Assembly: GCF_002802985.1 (NCBI RefSeq)
Contig: NZ_NVPT01000046.1
Span: 1 to 32,173 of the forward strand
DNA from: Geodermatophilus chilensis
Lineage (GTDB): Bacteria > Actinomycetota > Actinomycetes > Mycobacteriales > Geodermatophilaceae
Direction of reading: 5' to 3'
DNA length: 32,173 nucleotides
The notes beneath the pieces are model-generated. The model was not told the DNA's origin, searched no databases, and saw only the letters and a list, made by a program, of their open reading frames with translations. Below, in pieces: positions 20,009-28,208 of this stretch (position 1 is its first letter; every line of letters begins with the position of its first letter). Position numbers and translations under genes: made by a program.

Positions 20009-20065
20009 GAAGGACCCCGTCCTCCCCACCCTTCGCAGGCTCCGGGCGGGGCCCGGGACGGGGCC
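20009..20065 (+). terminator. Post-stop hairpin repeat after glgB
   Basis: AAGGACCCCGTCCTCCCCACC, then CTTCGCAGGCTCCGGGCGG, then GGGACGGGGCC lies 30 bases after the glgB stop. The arms GACCCCGTCC and GGACGGGGCC pair with one mismatch. It is the clearest copy of the dispersed family and lies in the 215-base gap before the metalloprotease gene; the rest of the gap holds nothing else I recognise. Confidence 0.6.
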
Positions 20066-20194
20066 AGCGGGCCCCTGAGAGGTGGCCGTTCCAGCGACTC
20101 ACCGGGCTCGGGGCGGTGCCCTGGACGAGGCCGCCGGCCGGGCGGCGGCGCTCCGGGAGCGACGGCGTCGCCGCGATGGGACGATCCGAGGGAC

Positions 20195-21592
20195 ATGCCT
20201 GACTCCTCCCCGCGCCGCGCGGTTCTGGTCCTGCTCGCCACGGCCGCGCTGCTGCTGGTGTCCGGCTGCTCGGTCGCCGTCGTCGGCCGCCCCAGTGCCG
20301 CCCAGCCCCCGGCCTCCGACATCCCCTCCGCCGAGCTGCAGGTCGTCGGCGCCACCGACGGCCCGATCGACGTCCTGGCGCGCAACGCCCTGGCCGACCT
20401 CGAGGGCTACTGGGCCCAGCAGTTCCCCGACGTGTTCGGGCAGGACTTCGTGCCGTTGGAGGGCGGCTACTTCAGCGTCGACCCGAACGACGTCGACCCG
20501 GGCGAGTTCCCCAGGGGCATCGGCTGCGGCTCGGACCCGCGCGACGTCGAGGGCAACGCCTTCTACTGCCAGGCCCCGGACGCGCCGAACTCCGACTCGA
20601 TCAGCTACGACCGCGCCTTCCTGCAGGAACTCGCCGAGCAGTACGGCCGGTTCATCCCCGCGCTGGTGATGGCGCACGAGTTCGGCCACGCGGTGCAGGG
20701 CCAGGTCGGCTACCCCGACTACTCCATCTCGGTGGAGACCCAGGCCGACTGCTTCGCCGGCGCCTGGACGGCGTGGGTGGCCGACGGGCAGAGCGAGCAC
20801 ACGCAGATCCGCGCCCCGGAACTCGACGAGGTGCTGCGCGGCTACCTGCTGCTGCGCGACCCCGTGGGCACCAGCATCAACACCGAGGCCGCGCACGGGT
20901 CCTACTTCGACCGCATCTCGGCGTTCCAGGAGGGCTTCCAGGCCGGCCCGACCGCCTGCCGCGACAACTTCTCCGCCCAGCGCCCCTACACCCAGGGCGC
21001 CTTCTCCACCCCGGACGAGGCCGCCACCGGCGGGAACGCGCCCTTCGGCGAGGCGCAGCAGATCGCGGCCGAGGCCCTCCCGGAGTTCTGGGGTCTCGCC
21101 TTCGACCAGGTCTTCGGCGAGCCGTTCACCCCGCCGCAGCTCGAGCCGTTCGAGGGCAGCCCGCCGAACTGCGCCGCCGACGACCTGGACCTGGTGTTCT
21201 GCGCCGACGAAGACCTCGTCGGCTACGACGTCGAAGACCTCGTCGGTCCGGCCTACGAGGAGCTCGGCGGCGCCGACTACGCCGTCATCACCGCCGCGTC
21301 GCTGCCCTACGCGCTGGCCGCACGCGACCAGCTGGGGCTGTCCACCGACGACGAGGACGCCATCCGGTCCTCCATCTGCCTCACCGGCTGGTTCTCGTCG
21401 GCCTTCTTCGACGACGAGCTGCAGGCCGCCGACATCTCCCCCGGCGACATCGACGAGGCGGCGCAGTTCCTGCTCACCTACGGCACCGACCCGTCGGTGG
21501 TGCCCGAGGTCTCGCTGACCGGCTTCCAGCTGGTGGACCTCTTCCGCAGCGGCTTCTTCGAGGGCGCCGCCGCCTGCGACGTCGGGGTCTGA
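20195..21592 (+). CDS. Neutral zinc metallopeptidase, secreted lipoprotein
   Basis: The 465-residue protein begins with a lipoprotein signal peptide: PRR, a hydrophobic stretch and the lipobox LVSGC with Cys25. It should be anchored on the outer face of the membrane. The zinc site is HEFGH (161-165) and a likely third ligand is Glu181 in VETQADCFAGAW, a motif shared with the YpfJ-like putative neutral zinc metallopeptidases. YFSVDPND and FYCQAPD also fit that family. Physiological substrates are not known. A ribosome site (GAGGGA) lies four bases before the ATG. It follows glgB on the same strand but beyond a terminator-like repeat, so it is probably transcribed separately. It is convergent with the thioredoxin gene. 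Confidence 0.88.
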   Translation: MPDSSPRRAVLVLLATAALLLVSGCSVAVVGRPSAAQPPASDIPSAELQVVGATDGPIDVLARNALADLEGYWAQQFPDVFGQDFVPLEGGYFSVDPNDVDPGEFPRGIGCGSDPRDVEGNAFYCQAPDAPNSDSISYDRAFLQELAEQYGRFIPALVMAHEFGHAVQGQVGYPDYSISVETQADCFAGAWTAWVADGQSEHTQIRAPELDEVLRGYLLLRDPVGTSINTEAAHGSYFDRISAFQEGFQAGPTACRDNFSAQRPYTQGAFSTPDEAATGGNAPFGEAQQIAAEALPEFWGLAFDQVFGEPFTPPQLEPFEGSPPNCAADDLDLVFCADEDLVGYDVEDLVGPAYEELGGADYAVITAASLPYALAARDQLGLSTDDEDAIRSSICLTGWFSSAFFDDELQAADISPGDIDEAAQFLLTYGTDPSVVPEVSLTGFQLVDLFRSGFFEGAAACDVGV

Positions 21593-21596
21593 GGCC

Positions 21597-21652
21597 CCCT
21601 GCAGGGTCCCGCCGCGAGCGTGCGAGCGGTGGGGGGCAGGGGGTCCTTTTCA
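21597..21652 (-). terminator. Post-stop hairpin repeat after the thioredoxin-domain gene
   Basis: On the minus strand the TGA of the thioredoxin gene runs directly into AAAAGGACCCCCTGC, then the core CCGCTCGCACGCTCGCGGCGGG and the 3' arm GCAGGGGGCC. The stem is about 10 bp. It fills the gap between two convergent genes and can serve both. Confidence 0.62.
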
Positions 21653-22618
21653 GTACAGCGCGAGGGTGAGCTGCCGGCGGGCCGCGGCGACCCGCGGGTC
21701 CTGGTCACCGACGACGCCGAAGAGCTCCACGAGGTGCTGGCGCGCCTGGTCACGGTCGTCCCCGGCGGTCCGGCGGACGACGTCGAGCAGCCGCTCGAAG
21801 GCGCCCTCGACGTCCCCGGTGCCGAGCAGGAAGTCCGCGGCCCGCGCCTGCGCGGCGACGTCGTCCGGTGCGGCGTCGGCGGCGGCCAGCGCGTCCGGGC
21901 CGGCCTCGTCGGCGCGGCGGAACAGCTGCACCTGGCGCAGCGCCAGACCGGCGACCGGGTGGTCGGGCTCGGCGTCGAGGATCGCCTGGTAGGCGGCTTC
22001 GGCCGCGGTCAGGTCACCGCGCTCGAGCGCGGCCTCGGCGGCGTCCAGACGGGGGTCCTCGGCCTCGGCGGGCGCCTCCTCGCCGGTGCCCGGGATCGCG
22101 CCGCCGGTGGTGGCGCGCACCAGCTCGGTGACGAACTGCCGCGCCTGCTCCTCCGGGATCGCACCGGTGAACTCGGCGACCAGCTGGCCCTGCCAGACCG
22201 CCTTGACCGCGGGGATGCCCTGGACCCGCAGGCCCTGGGCGAGCGCGGGGTTGGCGTCGACGTCCACCTTGGCCAGCACCCAGGAGCCGCCGCCCTCAGC
22301 GGCCAGCCGCTCGAGGACCGGGGAGAGCTGCTTGCACGGCCCGCACCACTCGGCCCAGAGGTCCAGCACGACCGGCACCTGGAAGGAGCGGTCGAGCACC
22401 TCCGCCTGGAAGGTCTCCTCGGTGACGTCGACAACCGCGGCCCCCGGCGCGCCGGCCGGGGCGGCGGCGGTGGGCGGCGGCGCCGCCTGGGCCCGAGCCG
22501 CGGCCTCGGAGCGGGCCTTCACGGCGGCGAGGTCGACCGCGCCGGCGAGGGAGGCGGCCAGCTGGGCCTGCTGGGCCTGCGCGCGCGGGTCGGGGCGTCC
22601 GGGACGGGTCGGCTGCAT
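21650..22618 (-). CDS. Thioredoxin-domain protein with TPR-like C-terminus (YbbN/CnoX-like)
   Basis: The 322-residue protein has an Ala/Gln/Pro-rich N-terminal segment (1-70), a thioredoxin domain with the intact active site WCGPC (Cys92, Cys95), and a C-terminal half of helical repeats (LDAAEAALERGDLTAAEAAY, then two similar units). This architecture is that of YbbN/CnoX, which in E. coli acts as a co-chaperone and redox holdase with GroEL. The CGPC site suggests that redox activity is retained. I prefer ATG 22618 (MQPTRPG) over ATG 22630 because GAGG lies seven bases before it; the choice changes only four residues. The MarR gene precedes it by 45 bases on the same strand and may be co-transcribed. 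Confidence 0.9.
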   Translation of the reverse strand: MQPTRPGRPDPRAQAQQAQLAASLAGAVDLAAVKARSEAAARAQAAPPPTAAAPAGAPGAAVVDVTEETFQAEVLDRSFQVPVVLDLWAEWCGPCKQLSPVLERLAAEGGGSWVLAKVDVDANPALAQGLRVQGIPAVKAVWQGQLVAEFTGAIPEEQARQFVTELVRATTGGAIPGTGEEAPAEAEDPRLDAAEAALERGDLTAAEAAYQAILDAEPDHPVAGLALRQVQLFRRADEAGPDALAAADAAPDDVAAQARAADFLLGTGDVEGAFERLLDVVRRTAGDDRDQARQHLVELFGVVGDQDPRVAAARRQLTLALY

Positions 22619-22663
22619 GACCTCGATCATCCCACCGCCGCCGAGACGGTGTCGGGGGGGCGT

Positions 22664-23188
22664 TCAGCCGGCCGCGGTCCCGTCGTCCGCCATGTCGCCG
22701 GCGCCCCGCCGCACCCGCTCGAGGATGGCGAACAGCGTGTCCAGCTCCTCGTCGGGGACGTCGCCGAGACCGAAGTCCAGCGCGGTCAGCGCGGCGGTCG
22801 CCTCCTCGACGACGGCGCGGCCGCGGTCGGTGATCGTCGCGAGGACGCCGCGCCCGTCGGCGGGGTTGGGACGCCGGTCGACGTAGCCGGCGGCGACCAG
22901 CCGGTCGATGGCGTTCGTGACGCTGGTCGGGTGCACCATCAGCCGGCTGCCGATGACCTTCAGCGGCAGCTCGCCGGTGCGGCTGAAGGTGAGCAGCACC
23001 AGCACCTCGTAGCGCGCGAACGTCAGCGCGTGCGGCCGCAGCGCCTCGTCGAAGCGGGCGAGCAGGATCTGCTGCACCCGGAACACCGACGTCGCGGCCC
23101 GCATCGCGGCGGCCGCGCCGAAGCGCTGCTCCCAGGACTCCCCGGCGCGCGCGATGGGATCGAACGGCAACCCCAGCGGACGGACCAT
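22664..23188 (-). CDS. MarR family transcriptional regulator
   Basis: The 174-residue protein has a MarR-type winged helix: a dimerisation helix near FRVQQILLARFDEALRPH, then YEVLVLLTFSRTGELPLKVI, recognition helix LMVHPTSVTNAIDRLVAAGY and wing VDRRPNPADGRGVLATITDRG. Such proteins are usually ligand-responsive repressors of nearby genes. The ATG at 23188 is eight bases after a TAGCCT hexamer, so the message is probably leaderless; the open frame upstream is not supported. It may control the thioredoxin gene downstream or the divergent DUF559 gene. The inducing ligand cannot be deduced. Confidence 0.92.
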   Translation of the reverse strand: MVRPLGLPFDPIARAGESWEQRFGAAAAMRAATSVFRVQQILLARFDEALRPHALTFARYEVLVLLTFSRTGELPLKVIGSRLMVHPTSVTNAIDRLVAAGYVDRRPNPADGRGVLATITDRGRAVVEEATAALTALDFGLGDVPDEELDTLFAILERVRRGAGDMADDGTAAG

Positions 23189-23196
23189 GGCCCCAG

Positions 23197-23202
23197 AGGC
23201 TA
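23197..23202 (-). promoter_or_regulatory. -10 hexamer for leaderless marR
   Basis: The minus strand carries TAGCCT eight bases upstream of the ATG with no ribosome site between. The rest of the gap contains an inverted repeat (23225-23281). Confidence 0.45.
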
Positions 23203-23224
23203 CGGGTGCCGGGTCACCGACCAC

Positions 23225-23281
23225 CGAGATGCGCCCTGTGGCGGTCTCCCCGGCCGGAGAGCAGCCCTCAGCCGCATCTCG
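23225..23281. repeat. Inverted 9-mer upstream of the DUF559 gene, repeated downstream of it
   Basis: CGAGATGCG (23225-23233) and its complement CGCATCTCG (23273-23281) flank a 39-base centre. The longer 13-mer CAGCCGCATCTCG at 23269-23281 recurs directly at 24260-24272, just after the DUF559 gene. A similar string occurs by chance in the metalloprotease coding sequence (20911-20923), so significance is moderate. Confidence 0.4.
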
Positions 23282-23337
23282 ACGCGGGCCTGTGGACGGC
23301 GGGCACGCGGACCAGCCCGGTGCGGCAGGGTCCCCCG

Positions 23338-24228
23338 GTGGCCCGTCCCCCATCCTCGCCTCTCCCATTGCGTGGTCGTGTCTTCTGCGGCTCCTCCGTC
23401 GTCCGGGAGGGGTTGCTCACCCGGGCCCAGCTGAGGAGCTCGGCCTGGCGGCGGCTGTACCCCGACGTCTACGCCTGCGCGGGCCTCGAGGTCACCCACG
23501 CCGTCCGGGCCCTGGCGGTCACGCGTCTCCTGCTGCCCGGTGCGGTCGCCAGCGGGCGCAGCGCCGCAGCTCTCTGGGGCATCGACGAGGGGGCACCGGA
23601 GGACGATGTCGAGGTCACCGTCCCGTCGGCCTGCCGCCGCGGCGACGTGCCCGGCGTCCGCGTGAGCCGGCGGGCACTGCCGGCCGACGACGTGACCCGC
23701 ACACGCGGCGTGCCGGTGACCACCCCACTGCGCACGGCACTGGACCTGGCCCGGGCCCTGCCGCCCGTGGACGCCGTCGTCGCCCTCGACGCCCTGCTGC
23801 GGACCGGGCTGGTCCGGCTCACCGACGTGCGGAGCGCCGCCGCTGCCGCGACCGGCCGGGGCTGCCGCCGGGCCCGGGACGCCGCAGCACGCGCGGACGG
23901 TCTCGCCGAGTCGCCGCAGGAGACGCGGCTGCGGCTGCTGCTGCACGCGTCACCGCTGCCGCTCCCGCTCGCTCAGCACACTGTCCGCGACGCCGAGGGC
24001 CGCTTCGTCGCGCGGGTCGACTTCGCCTGGCCCGGGGCCCGCCTCGCCGTCGAGTACGAGGGCGCCTGGCACGGGGAGCCGCAGAACGTCGTCCGGGACC
24101 GGGCCCGCCTCAACCGATTGACCGCGGCCGGTTGGCGGGTCGTGTTCGTGACAGCGGCAGATCTTCGCCGACCGGCGCAGCTCCTGACGCGCATCGCCGC
24201 TGCACTGGCCGCGTCGAGATCCGCCTGA
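23338..24228 (+). CDS. AbiEi-like winged-helix protein fused to a DUF559 nuclease-like domain
   Basis: The N-terminal part (about 1-60) has REGLLTRAQLRSSAWRRLYPDVYA, like the AbiEi antitoxin or transcriptional-regulator domain. The middle resembles the long AbiEi-like region, with RTALDLARALPPVDAVVALD. The C-terminal 100 residues match DUF559, a Vsr-like PD-(D/E)XK fold: Glu in SPQETRLR, Asp in RVDFAWP and Glu in AVEYEGAWHG form the expected metal site. Many actinobacteria carry such proteins, but I know of no established function. No AbiEii toxin gene lies nearby, so it is an orphan. I chose GTG 23338 (296 residues) because the domain begins there; ATG 23206 would add a non-conserved Pro/Arg-rich stretch overlapping the marR promoter. 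Confidence 0.82.
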   Translation: MARPPSSPLPLRGRVFCGSSVVREGLLTRAQLRSSAWRRLYPDVYACAGLEVTHAVRALAVTRLLLPGAVASGRSAAALWGIDEGAPEDDVEVTVPSACRRGDVPGVRVSRRALPADDVTRTRGVPVTTPLRTALDLARALPPVDAVVALDALLRTGLVRLTDVRSAAAAATGRGCRRARDAAARADGLAESPQETRLRLLLHASPLPLPLAQHTVRDAEGRFVARVDFAWPGARLAVEYEGAWHGEPQNVVRDRARLNRLTAAGWRVVFVTAADLRRPAQLLTRIAAALAASRSA

Positions 24229-24295
24229 GTGCTGGCTCAGCGGCGTACGTAGCAGCTACCAGCCGCATCTCGGCGACGGCGAGGGAACCGAGGCG

Positions 24296-25771
24296 TCAGG
24301 CGGGGGGCGGGGCCGGGCGCAGCGGCGGCACGTGCCGCAGACCGAACACCTCGCGCAGCGCCACCTGCGCGGCGTTGTCCCCGCACGCGCCGTGCACGGC
24401 CGGCCCGGGCGGCGTTGCCGACGAGGCGAGGTAGACGCCCCGCACCGGGGTCTTGTAGGTGTTCCAGCGCGGTACCGGCCTGGCCAGCATCTGCCGCAGC
24501 GTCGCCTGGCCGTTGGAGATGTCGCCGCCGAGGTAGGCCGGGTTCCAGGCCTCCATCTGGACGGCGTTCTTGGTGACCCGGTCGACGATCGTGTCCTTGA
24601 AGCCCGGCGCGAAGCGCTCGACCTGGTCCTCGATGGCCGCGGTCATGTCGACGTCCGAGCCGTGCGGCACGTGCACGTAGGCCCAGAAGACGTGCCCGCC
24701 CTCGGGCGCGCGCGTCGGGTCGGGGACGGTCGGCTGGACGGCGAGCACGTACGGGCGGTCGGTGAGCTGCCCCTGGTTGGGCGCCCGCTCGCCGGCGATC
24801 GTCTCCTCGAGCGTGCCGGCGACGTGGATGGTCCCGGCCCGCCGGACGTCGGGGTTGGTCCACGGCACCGGCTCGGACAGGATCCAGTCGACCTTGAAGA
24901 CGCCCGCGCCGTGCCGGTACCGGTCCACCCACCGGCGGTAGCCCTCGTGCACCCGGTCGCCGGCCATCGACACGAAGGCCTCGGGGGTGGTGTCCAGCAG
25001 CACGGCCGGGACGCCGTCGAACTCACGCAGGTCGGTGACGTGGTGCCCGGTGACCACCTCGCCGCCCTGCTGCTCGAGCGCGGTGACCATCGCGTCGGCG
25101 AGGTTCTGCGCCCCGCCCTCGACCAGCGGCCAGCCGACGTGGTGGCCCAGCATCGTCAGCAGCATCCCGAGCGCGGAGGTCAGCGGCTGGCTCAGGTCGA
25201 GCATCCCGTGCGCGGCGGCCCCGCCGAGCAGCGCGCGGGCCTCCTCGGTGTCGAACCAGCGGTGCGCCAGCCAGCTCACGTTCGGCAGCCCGTTGAGCCC
25301 GAAGTACGCGATCTGCGGCACGCTGCGGGTCGGGAGCCGGCGCAGCCGGCTGGTCAGGAAGAAGTCGACGACGTCCTTCCCGTGTGCCACGAGCGGCTCG
25401 AACAACCGGCGGTAGGCCGGCCCGTCGGGCCCGAGGCCCGCCGCGGTCTCCTCCAGCGACCGGTAGGCGACCGAGGCCCGCCCGCCGTCGAGGGGGTGCG
25501 CGTAGTTGACCTCCGGCTGCACCAGGCGGACGCCGCGGCTGGCCAGGTCGAACTCGCGGAAGAACGGCGCCGCGGCGGCCATCGGCTGCACGATCGAGCA
25601 GACGTCGTGCCGGTAGCCCGGCCGCATGAGCTCCTCGGTACGCATCCCGCCGCCCGGGCGCTCGGCCGACTCGACGACCTGCACCCGCAGCCCGGCCGCG
25701 GCCATCCGGAGGGCGGCAGCGAGCCCGTTCGGCCCGCTCCCGACGACGACGGCGTCCGGCTTCCCGTTCAC
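24296..25771 (-). CDS. FAD-dependent oxidoreductase of the phytoene desaturase-like (CrtI/PYROXD2) family
   Basis: The 491-residue protein opens with a Rossmann FAD-binding motif (VVVGSGPNGLAAALRMAAAG), then VVESAERPGGGMRTEEL, the usual second segment of the amine oxidase/CrtI superfamily. A C-terminal flavin-contact segment GVYLASSATPPG-PAVHGACG is present. GYRHDVCSIVQPMAAAAPFF is seen in the uncharacterised actinobacterial members related to human PYROXD2, not in carotenoid enzymes, and no carotenoid gene is nearby. The substrate is unknown. It starts with GTG at 25771, 23 bases after the meaB stop, and could be the last gene of a thiolase-meaB-oxidoreductase operon. No signal peptide is seen. 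Confidence 0.85.
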   Translation of the reverse strand: MNGKPDAVVVGSGPNGLAAALRMAAAGLRVQVVESAERPGGGMRTEELMRPGYRHDVCSIVQPMAAAAPFFREFDLASRGVRLVQPEVNYAHPLDGGRASVAYRSLEETAAGLGPDGPAYRRLFEPLVAHGKDVVDFFLTSRLRRLPTRSVPQIAYFGLNGLPNVSWLAHRWFDTEEARALLGGAAAHGMLDLSQPLTSALGMLLTMLGHHVGWPLVEGGAQNLADAMVTALEQQGGEVVTGHHVTDLREFDGVPAVLLDTTPEAFVSMAGDRVHEGYRRWVDRYRHGAGVFKVDWILSEPVPWTNPDVRRAGTIHVAGTLEETIAGERAPNQGQLTDRPYVLAVQPTVPDPTRAPEGGHVFWAYVHVPHGSDVDMTAAIEDQVERFAPGFKDTIVDRVTKNAVQMEAWNPAYLGGDISNGQATLRQMLARPVPRWNTYKTPVRGVYLASSATPPGPAVHGACGDNAAQVALREVFGLRHVPPLRPAPPPA

Positions 25772-25794
25772 CCCGTCATCGTGCCCTCAGCGGG

Positions 25795-26820
25795 TCAGAG
25801 CTGCGCGAGCAGCGCGTCCGCGGCACGGAACGGGTCGGTCTCGCCCGCCACCACCTGCTCGGCGAGCGTGCCCAGCGCCGCCGAGCCGCGGACGTCGCCC
25901 ATCCGCTCGCGCAGCCCGGCCAGCGCGATGGCCTCGATCTCGCGGGCCGCGCGGACGGCCCGGCGGCGGTGCCCCTCCCCCGAGGACGCCAGCCAGTCAC
26001 GGTGCTCGGCGATCGTGTCGACGAGGGCGTCGATGCCGGTGTCGGAGGCGGCGACGGTGCGGCGGATCGGCGGCCGCCACGCGCCGGCGAGCTCGTGCCG
26101 GCCACCGAGGGAGAGCGTGTAGCGCAGGTCGCGCACGGTCTGGTCGGCGCCGTCCCTGTCGGCCTTGTTGACCACCAGGACGTCGGCGACCTCGAGGATC
26201 CCCGCCTTGGCGGCCTGGATGCCGTCACCCATGCCCGGCGCGAGCAGCACCAGTGTGGTGTCGGCGAGCGAGGCGATCTCCAGCTCCGACTGCCCCACGC
26301 CGACGGTCTCGACGAGCACGACGTCGCACCCGGCGGCGTCGAGCACCCGCAGCGCCTGCGGGGTGGCCCAGGCCAGCCCGCCGAGGTGACCGCGGGAGGC
26401 CATGGACCGGATGTAGACGCCGGCGTCCCCGGCGTGGTCCTGCATGCGCACCCGGTCGCCCAGCAGCGCCCCGCCGGAGAAGGGGGACGACGGGTCGACG
26501 GCGAGGACGCCGACCCGCAGCCCCCGGGCGCGGTAGGCGCGCACCAGCGCGGTCGTCGTCGTGGACTTGCCGACGCCGGGCGAGCCGGTCAGGCCGACGA
26601 CCTGCGCGCGGCCGGTGTGCGGGGCCAGCGCGGCGGCGACCTCGCGCACCGCGGGGCTGGCGTCCTCGACCAGGGAGATCAGCCGCGCCACCGCCCGGGC
26701 CTCGCCGTCCCGGGCCCGGGCGACCAGGTCCGGGACGTCGACAGCACGCCGGCCCCGCCGCCCACGGGGGGCGGCGGGGCCGGGCGTCTGGACCGCTGTC
26801 CCCTGAGGGGACTCCGTCAC
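25795..26820 (-). CDS. meaB: Methylmalonyl-CoA mutase-associated GTPase MeaB (ArgK family)
   Basis: This 341-residue G3E-type P-loop GTPase has G1 GSPGVGKS (79-86), [30 protein letters not shown] and the base-specificity motif NKAD. MeaB proteins guard and reload the adenosylcobalamin cofactor of acyl-CoA mutases (methylmalonyl-CoA or ethylmalonyl-CoA mutase). No mutase gene is in the window, so the partner must be encoded elsewhere. The start is a GTG at 26820 that overlaps the stop of the thiolase by four bases (GTGA), a sign of translational coupling. The first 28 residues are Pro/Arg-rich and not conserved. Its pairing with thiolase, epimerase and ccr points to ethylmalonyl- or methylmalonyl-CoA metabolism. 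Confidence 0.94.
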   Translation of the reverse strand: MTESPQGTAVQTPGPAAPRGRRGRRAVDVPDLVARARDGEARAVARLISLVEDASPAVREVAAALAPHTGRAQVVGLTGSPGVGKSTTTTALVRAYRARGLRVGVLAVDPSSPFSGGALLGDRVRMQDHAGDAGVYIRSMASRGHLGGLAWATPQALRVLDAAGCDVVLVETVGVGQSELEIASLADTTLVLLAPGMGDGIQAAKAGILEVADVLVVNKADRDGADQTVRDLRYTLSLGGRHELAGAWRPPIRRTVAASDTGIDALVDTIAEHRDWLASSGEGHRRRAVRAAREIEAIALAGLRERMGDVRGSAALGTLAEQVVAGETDPFRAADALLAQL

Positions 26821-28007
26821 GCCTTGGCTGGCACGTGCAGGATCAGCGCGTCGCCCTGACCGCCGCCGCCGCACAGCGCTGCGGCACCCACACCGCCACC
26901 CCGGCGGCGCAGCTCCAGCGCCACGTCCAGCACGAGCCGAGCGCCGCTCATGCCGATCGCGTGGCCGAGGGCGATCGCGCCACCGTTGGGGTTGACCTTC
27001 TCCGGATCGATCCCGAGCTCCCGCGTGGACACGAGGGCGACGGCGGCGAAGGCCTCGTTGAACTCGACCACGTCGAGCTCCTTGGGGTCGATGCCCTCTC
27101 GCTCGCAGGCCCGCTGGACGGCACGGGACGGCTGGCTCTGCAGCGTGGCGTCGGGCCCGGCGACGACGCCGTGCGCGCCGATCTCGGCGATCGGGGTGAT
27201 CCCCAGCTCGGCGGCCTTCTCGGCGCTCATCACCACGACCGCGCAGGCGCCGTCGGAGATCTGCGAGGCGGTGCCGGCGGTGATCGTGCCGTCCTTGGCG
27301 AAGGCGGGCTTCAGCCTCGACAGGGTCTCCACCGTGGTGTCGGCGCGGACGCCCTCGTCGTCCCGGAACTCGATCGGGTCGCCCTTGCGCTGCGGGATCA
27401 GCACCGGGGTGATCGCCTCCTCGAAGACGCCGTTCTTCCCCGAGCGGGCGGCCTTCTGGTGGCTCTCCGCGGCGAACGCGTCCTGCTCCTCGCGGGTCAG
27501 GTCGTACCGGCTGTTCGCCTGCTCGGTCAGGGCGCCCATGGCGACCTGGTCGAAGGTGTCCGACAGCCCGTCATGGGCCATCGCGTCGACGAGCTTCGCG
27601 TCGCCGTACTTCGTACCGGTGCGGGAGCTGGGCAGCAGGTGCGGCGCCTGGGTCATCGACTCCTGGCCGCCTGCCACGACGACGTCGAACTCACCGGCGC
27701 GGATGAGCTGGTCGGCCATCGCGATGGCACTCATGCCGGACAGGCACACCTTGTTCACGGTGATCGCCGGCACCGTCATCGGGATGCCGGCGGCGACGGC
27801 CGCGGGACGGGCCGGGTTCTGGCCGGCGCCCGCCTGCAGCACCTGCCCCATGATCACGTACTCGACCTGGTCGCCGGAGATGCCCGCCCGCTCCAGTGCG
27901 GCCTTGATCGCGATGCCACCGAGGTCGGCGGCGGAGAAGTCCTTGAGCGAGCCGAGCAGTCGACCCATCGGGGTGCGGGCGCCGCTGACGATGACCGAAC
28001 GGGACAT
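26817..28007 (-). CDS. Acetyl-CoA C-acetyltransferase (thiolase)
   Basis: The 396-residue protein is a biosynthetic-type thiolase of standard length. The nucleophilic Cys88 lies in [10 protein letters not shown], His349 in [10 protein letters not shown] and the second catalytic Cys379 in [16 protein letters not shown] supplies the usual Asn loop. It condenses two acetyl-CoA to acetoacetyl-CoA, the first step of the ethylmalonyl-CoA pathway and of polyhydroxybutyrate synthesis, or runs in reverse in degradation. The ATG at 28007 has GGAGG eight bases upstream. It leads meaB with a four-base overlap and is divergent from the alpha/beta hydrolase across 201 bases. Confidence 0.95.
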   Translation of the reverse strand: MSRSVIVSGARTPMGRLLGSLKDFSAADLGGIAIKAALERAGISGDQVEYVIMGQVLQAGAGQNPARPAAVAAGIPMTVPAITVNKVCLSGMSAIAMADQLIRAGEFDVVVAGGQESMTQAPHLLPSSRTGTKYGDAKLVDAMAHDGLSDTFDQVAMGALTEQANSRYDLTREEQDAFAAESHQKAARSGKNGVFEEAITPVLIPQRKGDPIEFRDDEGVRADTTVETLSRLKPAFAKDGTITAGTASQISDGACAVVVMSAEKAAELGITPIAEIGAHGVVAGPDATLQSQPSRAVQRACEREGIDPKELDVVEFNEAFAAVALVSTRELGIDPEKVNPNGGAIALGHAIGMSGARLVLDVALELRRRGGGVGAAALCGGGGQGDALILHVPAKA

Positions 28008-28208
28008 GAGCTGCCTCCAGGGGCGGGCCGCCGACGCTGGCGGCCGCGGGGTCGGTATCGCCGCGCCCCGGGGCACGGCGTCGATCCAACCGAGGATAGG
28101 CCGCCCGGCGGGACACGGATATGGGCGTGACGAGCGTCTCAACGGGTTGGGTGGCGTGCAACCGGGCAGGACGCGAGCGTATCGAGGACCCGAGAGAGGG
28201 AGGCTTCC
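28008..28208. promoter_or_regulatory. Divergent intergenic region, thiolase and alpha/beta hydrolase
   Basis: The region holds promoters for both directions. On the minus strand TATCCT (28093-28098) is a fair -10 candidate for the thiolase operon, about 85 bases from the start. On the plus strand GAGAGAGGGAGG provides a strong ribosome site just before 28209, so the hydrolase has a leader. No TTACC-N4-GGTAA operator is present here, unlike ccr. Confidence 0.4.

Noticed and set aside
16953-20102. Open frame of over 1000 codons antisense to glgB
   Set aside because: Low-complexity Arg/Gly/Val/Leu translation, exact mirror of glgB codon bias in GC-rich DNA; glgB on the other strand has all catalytic motifs.
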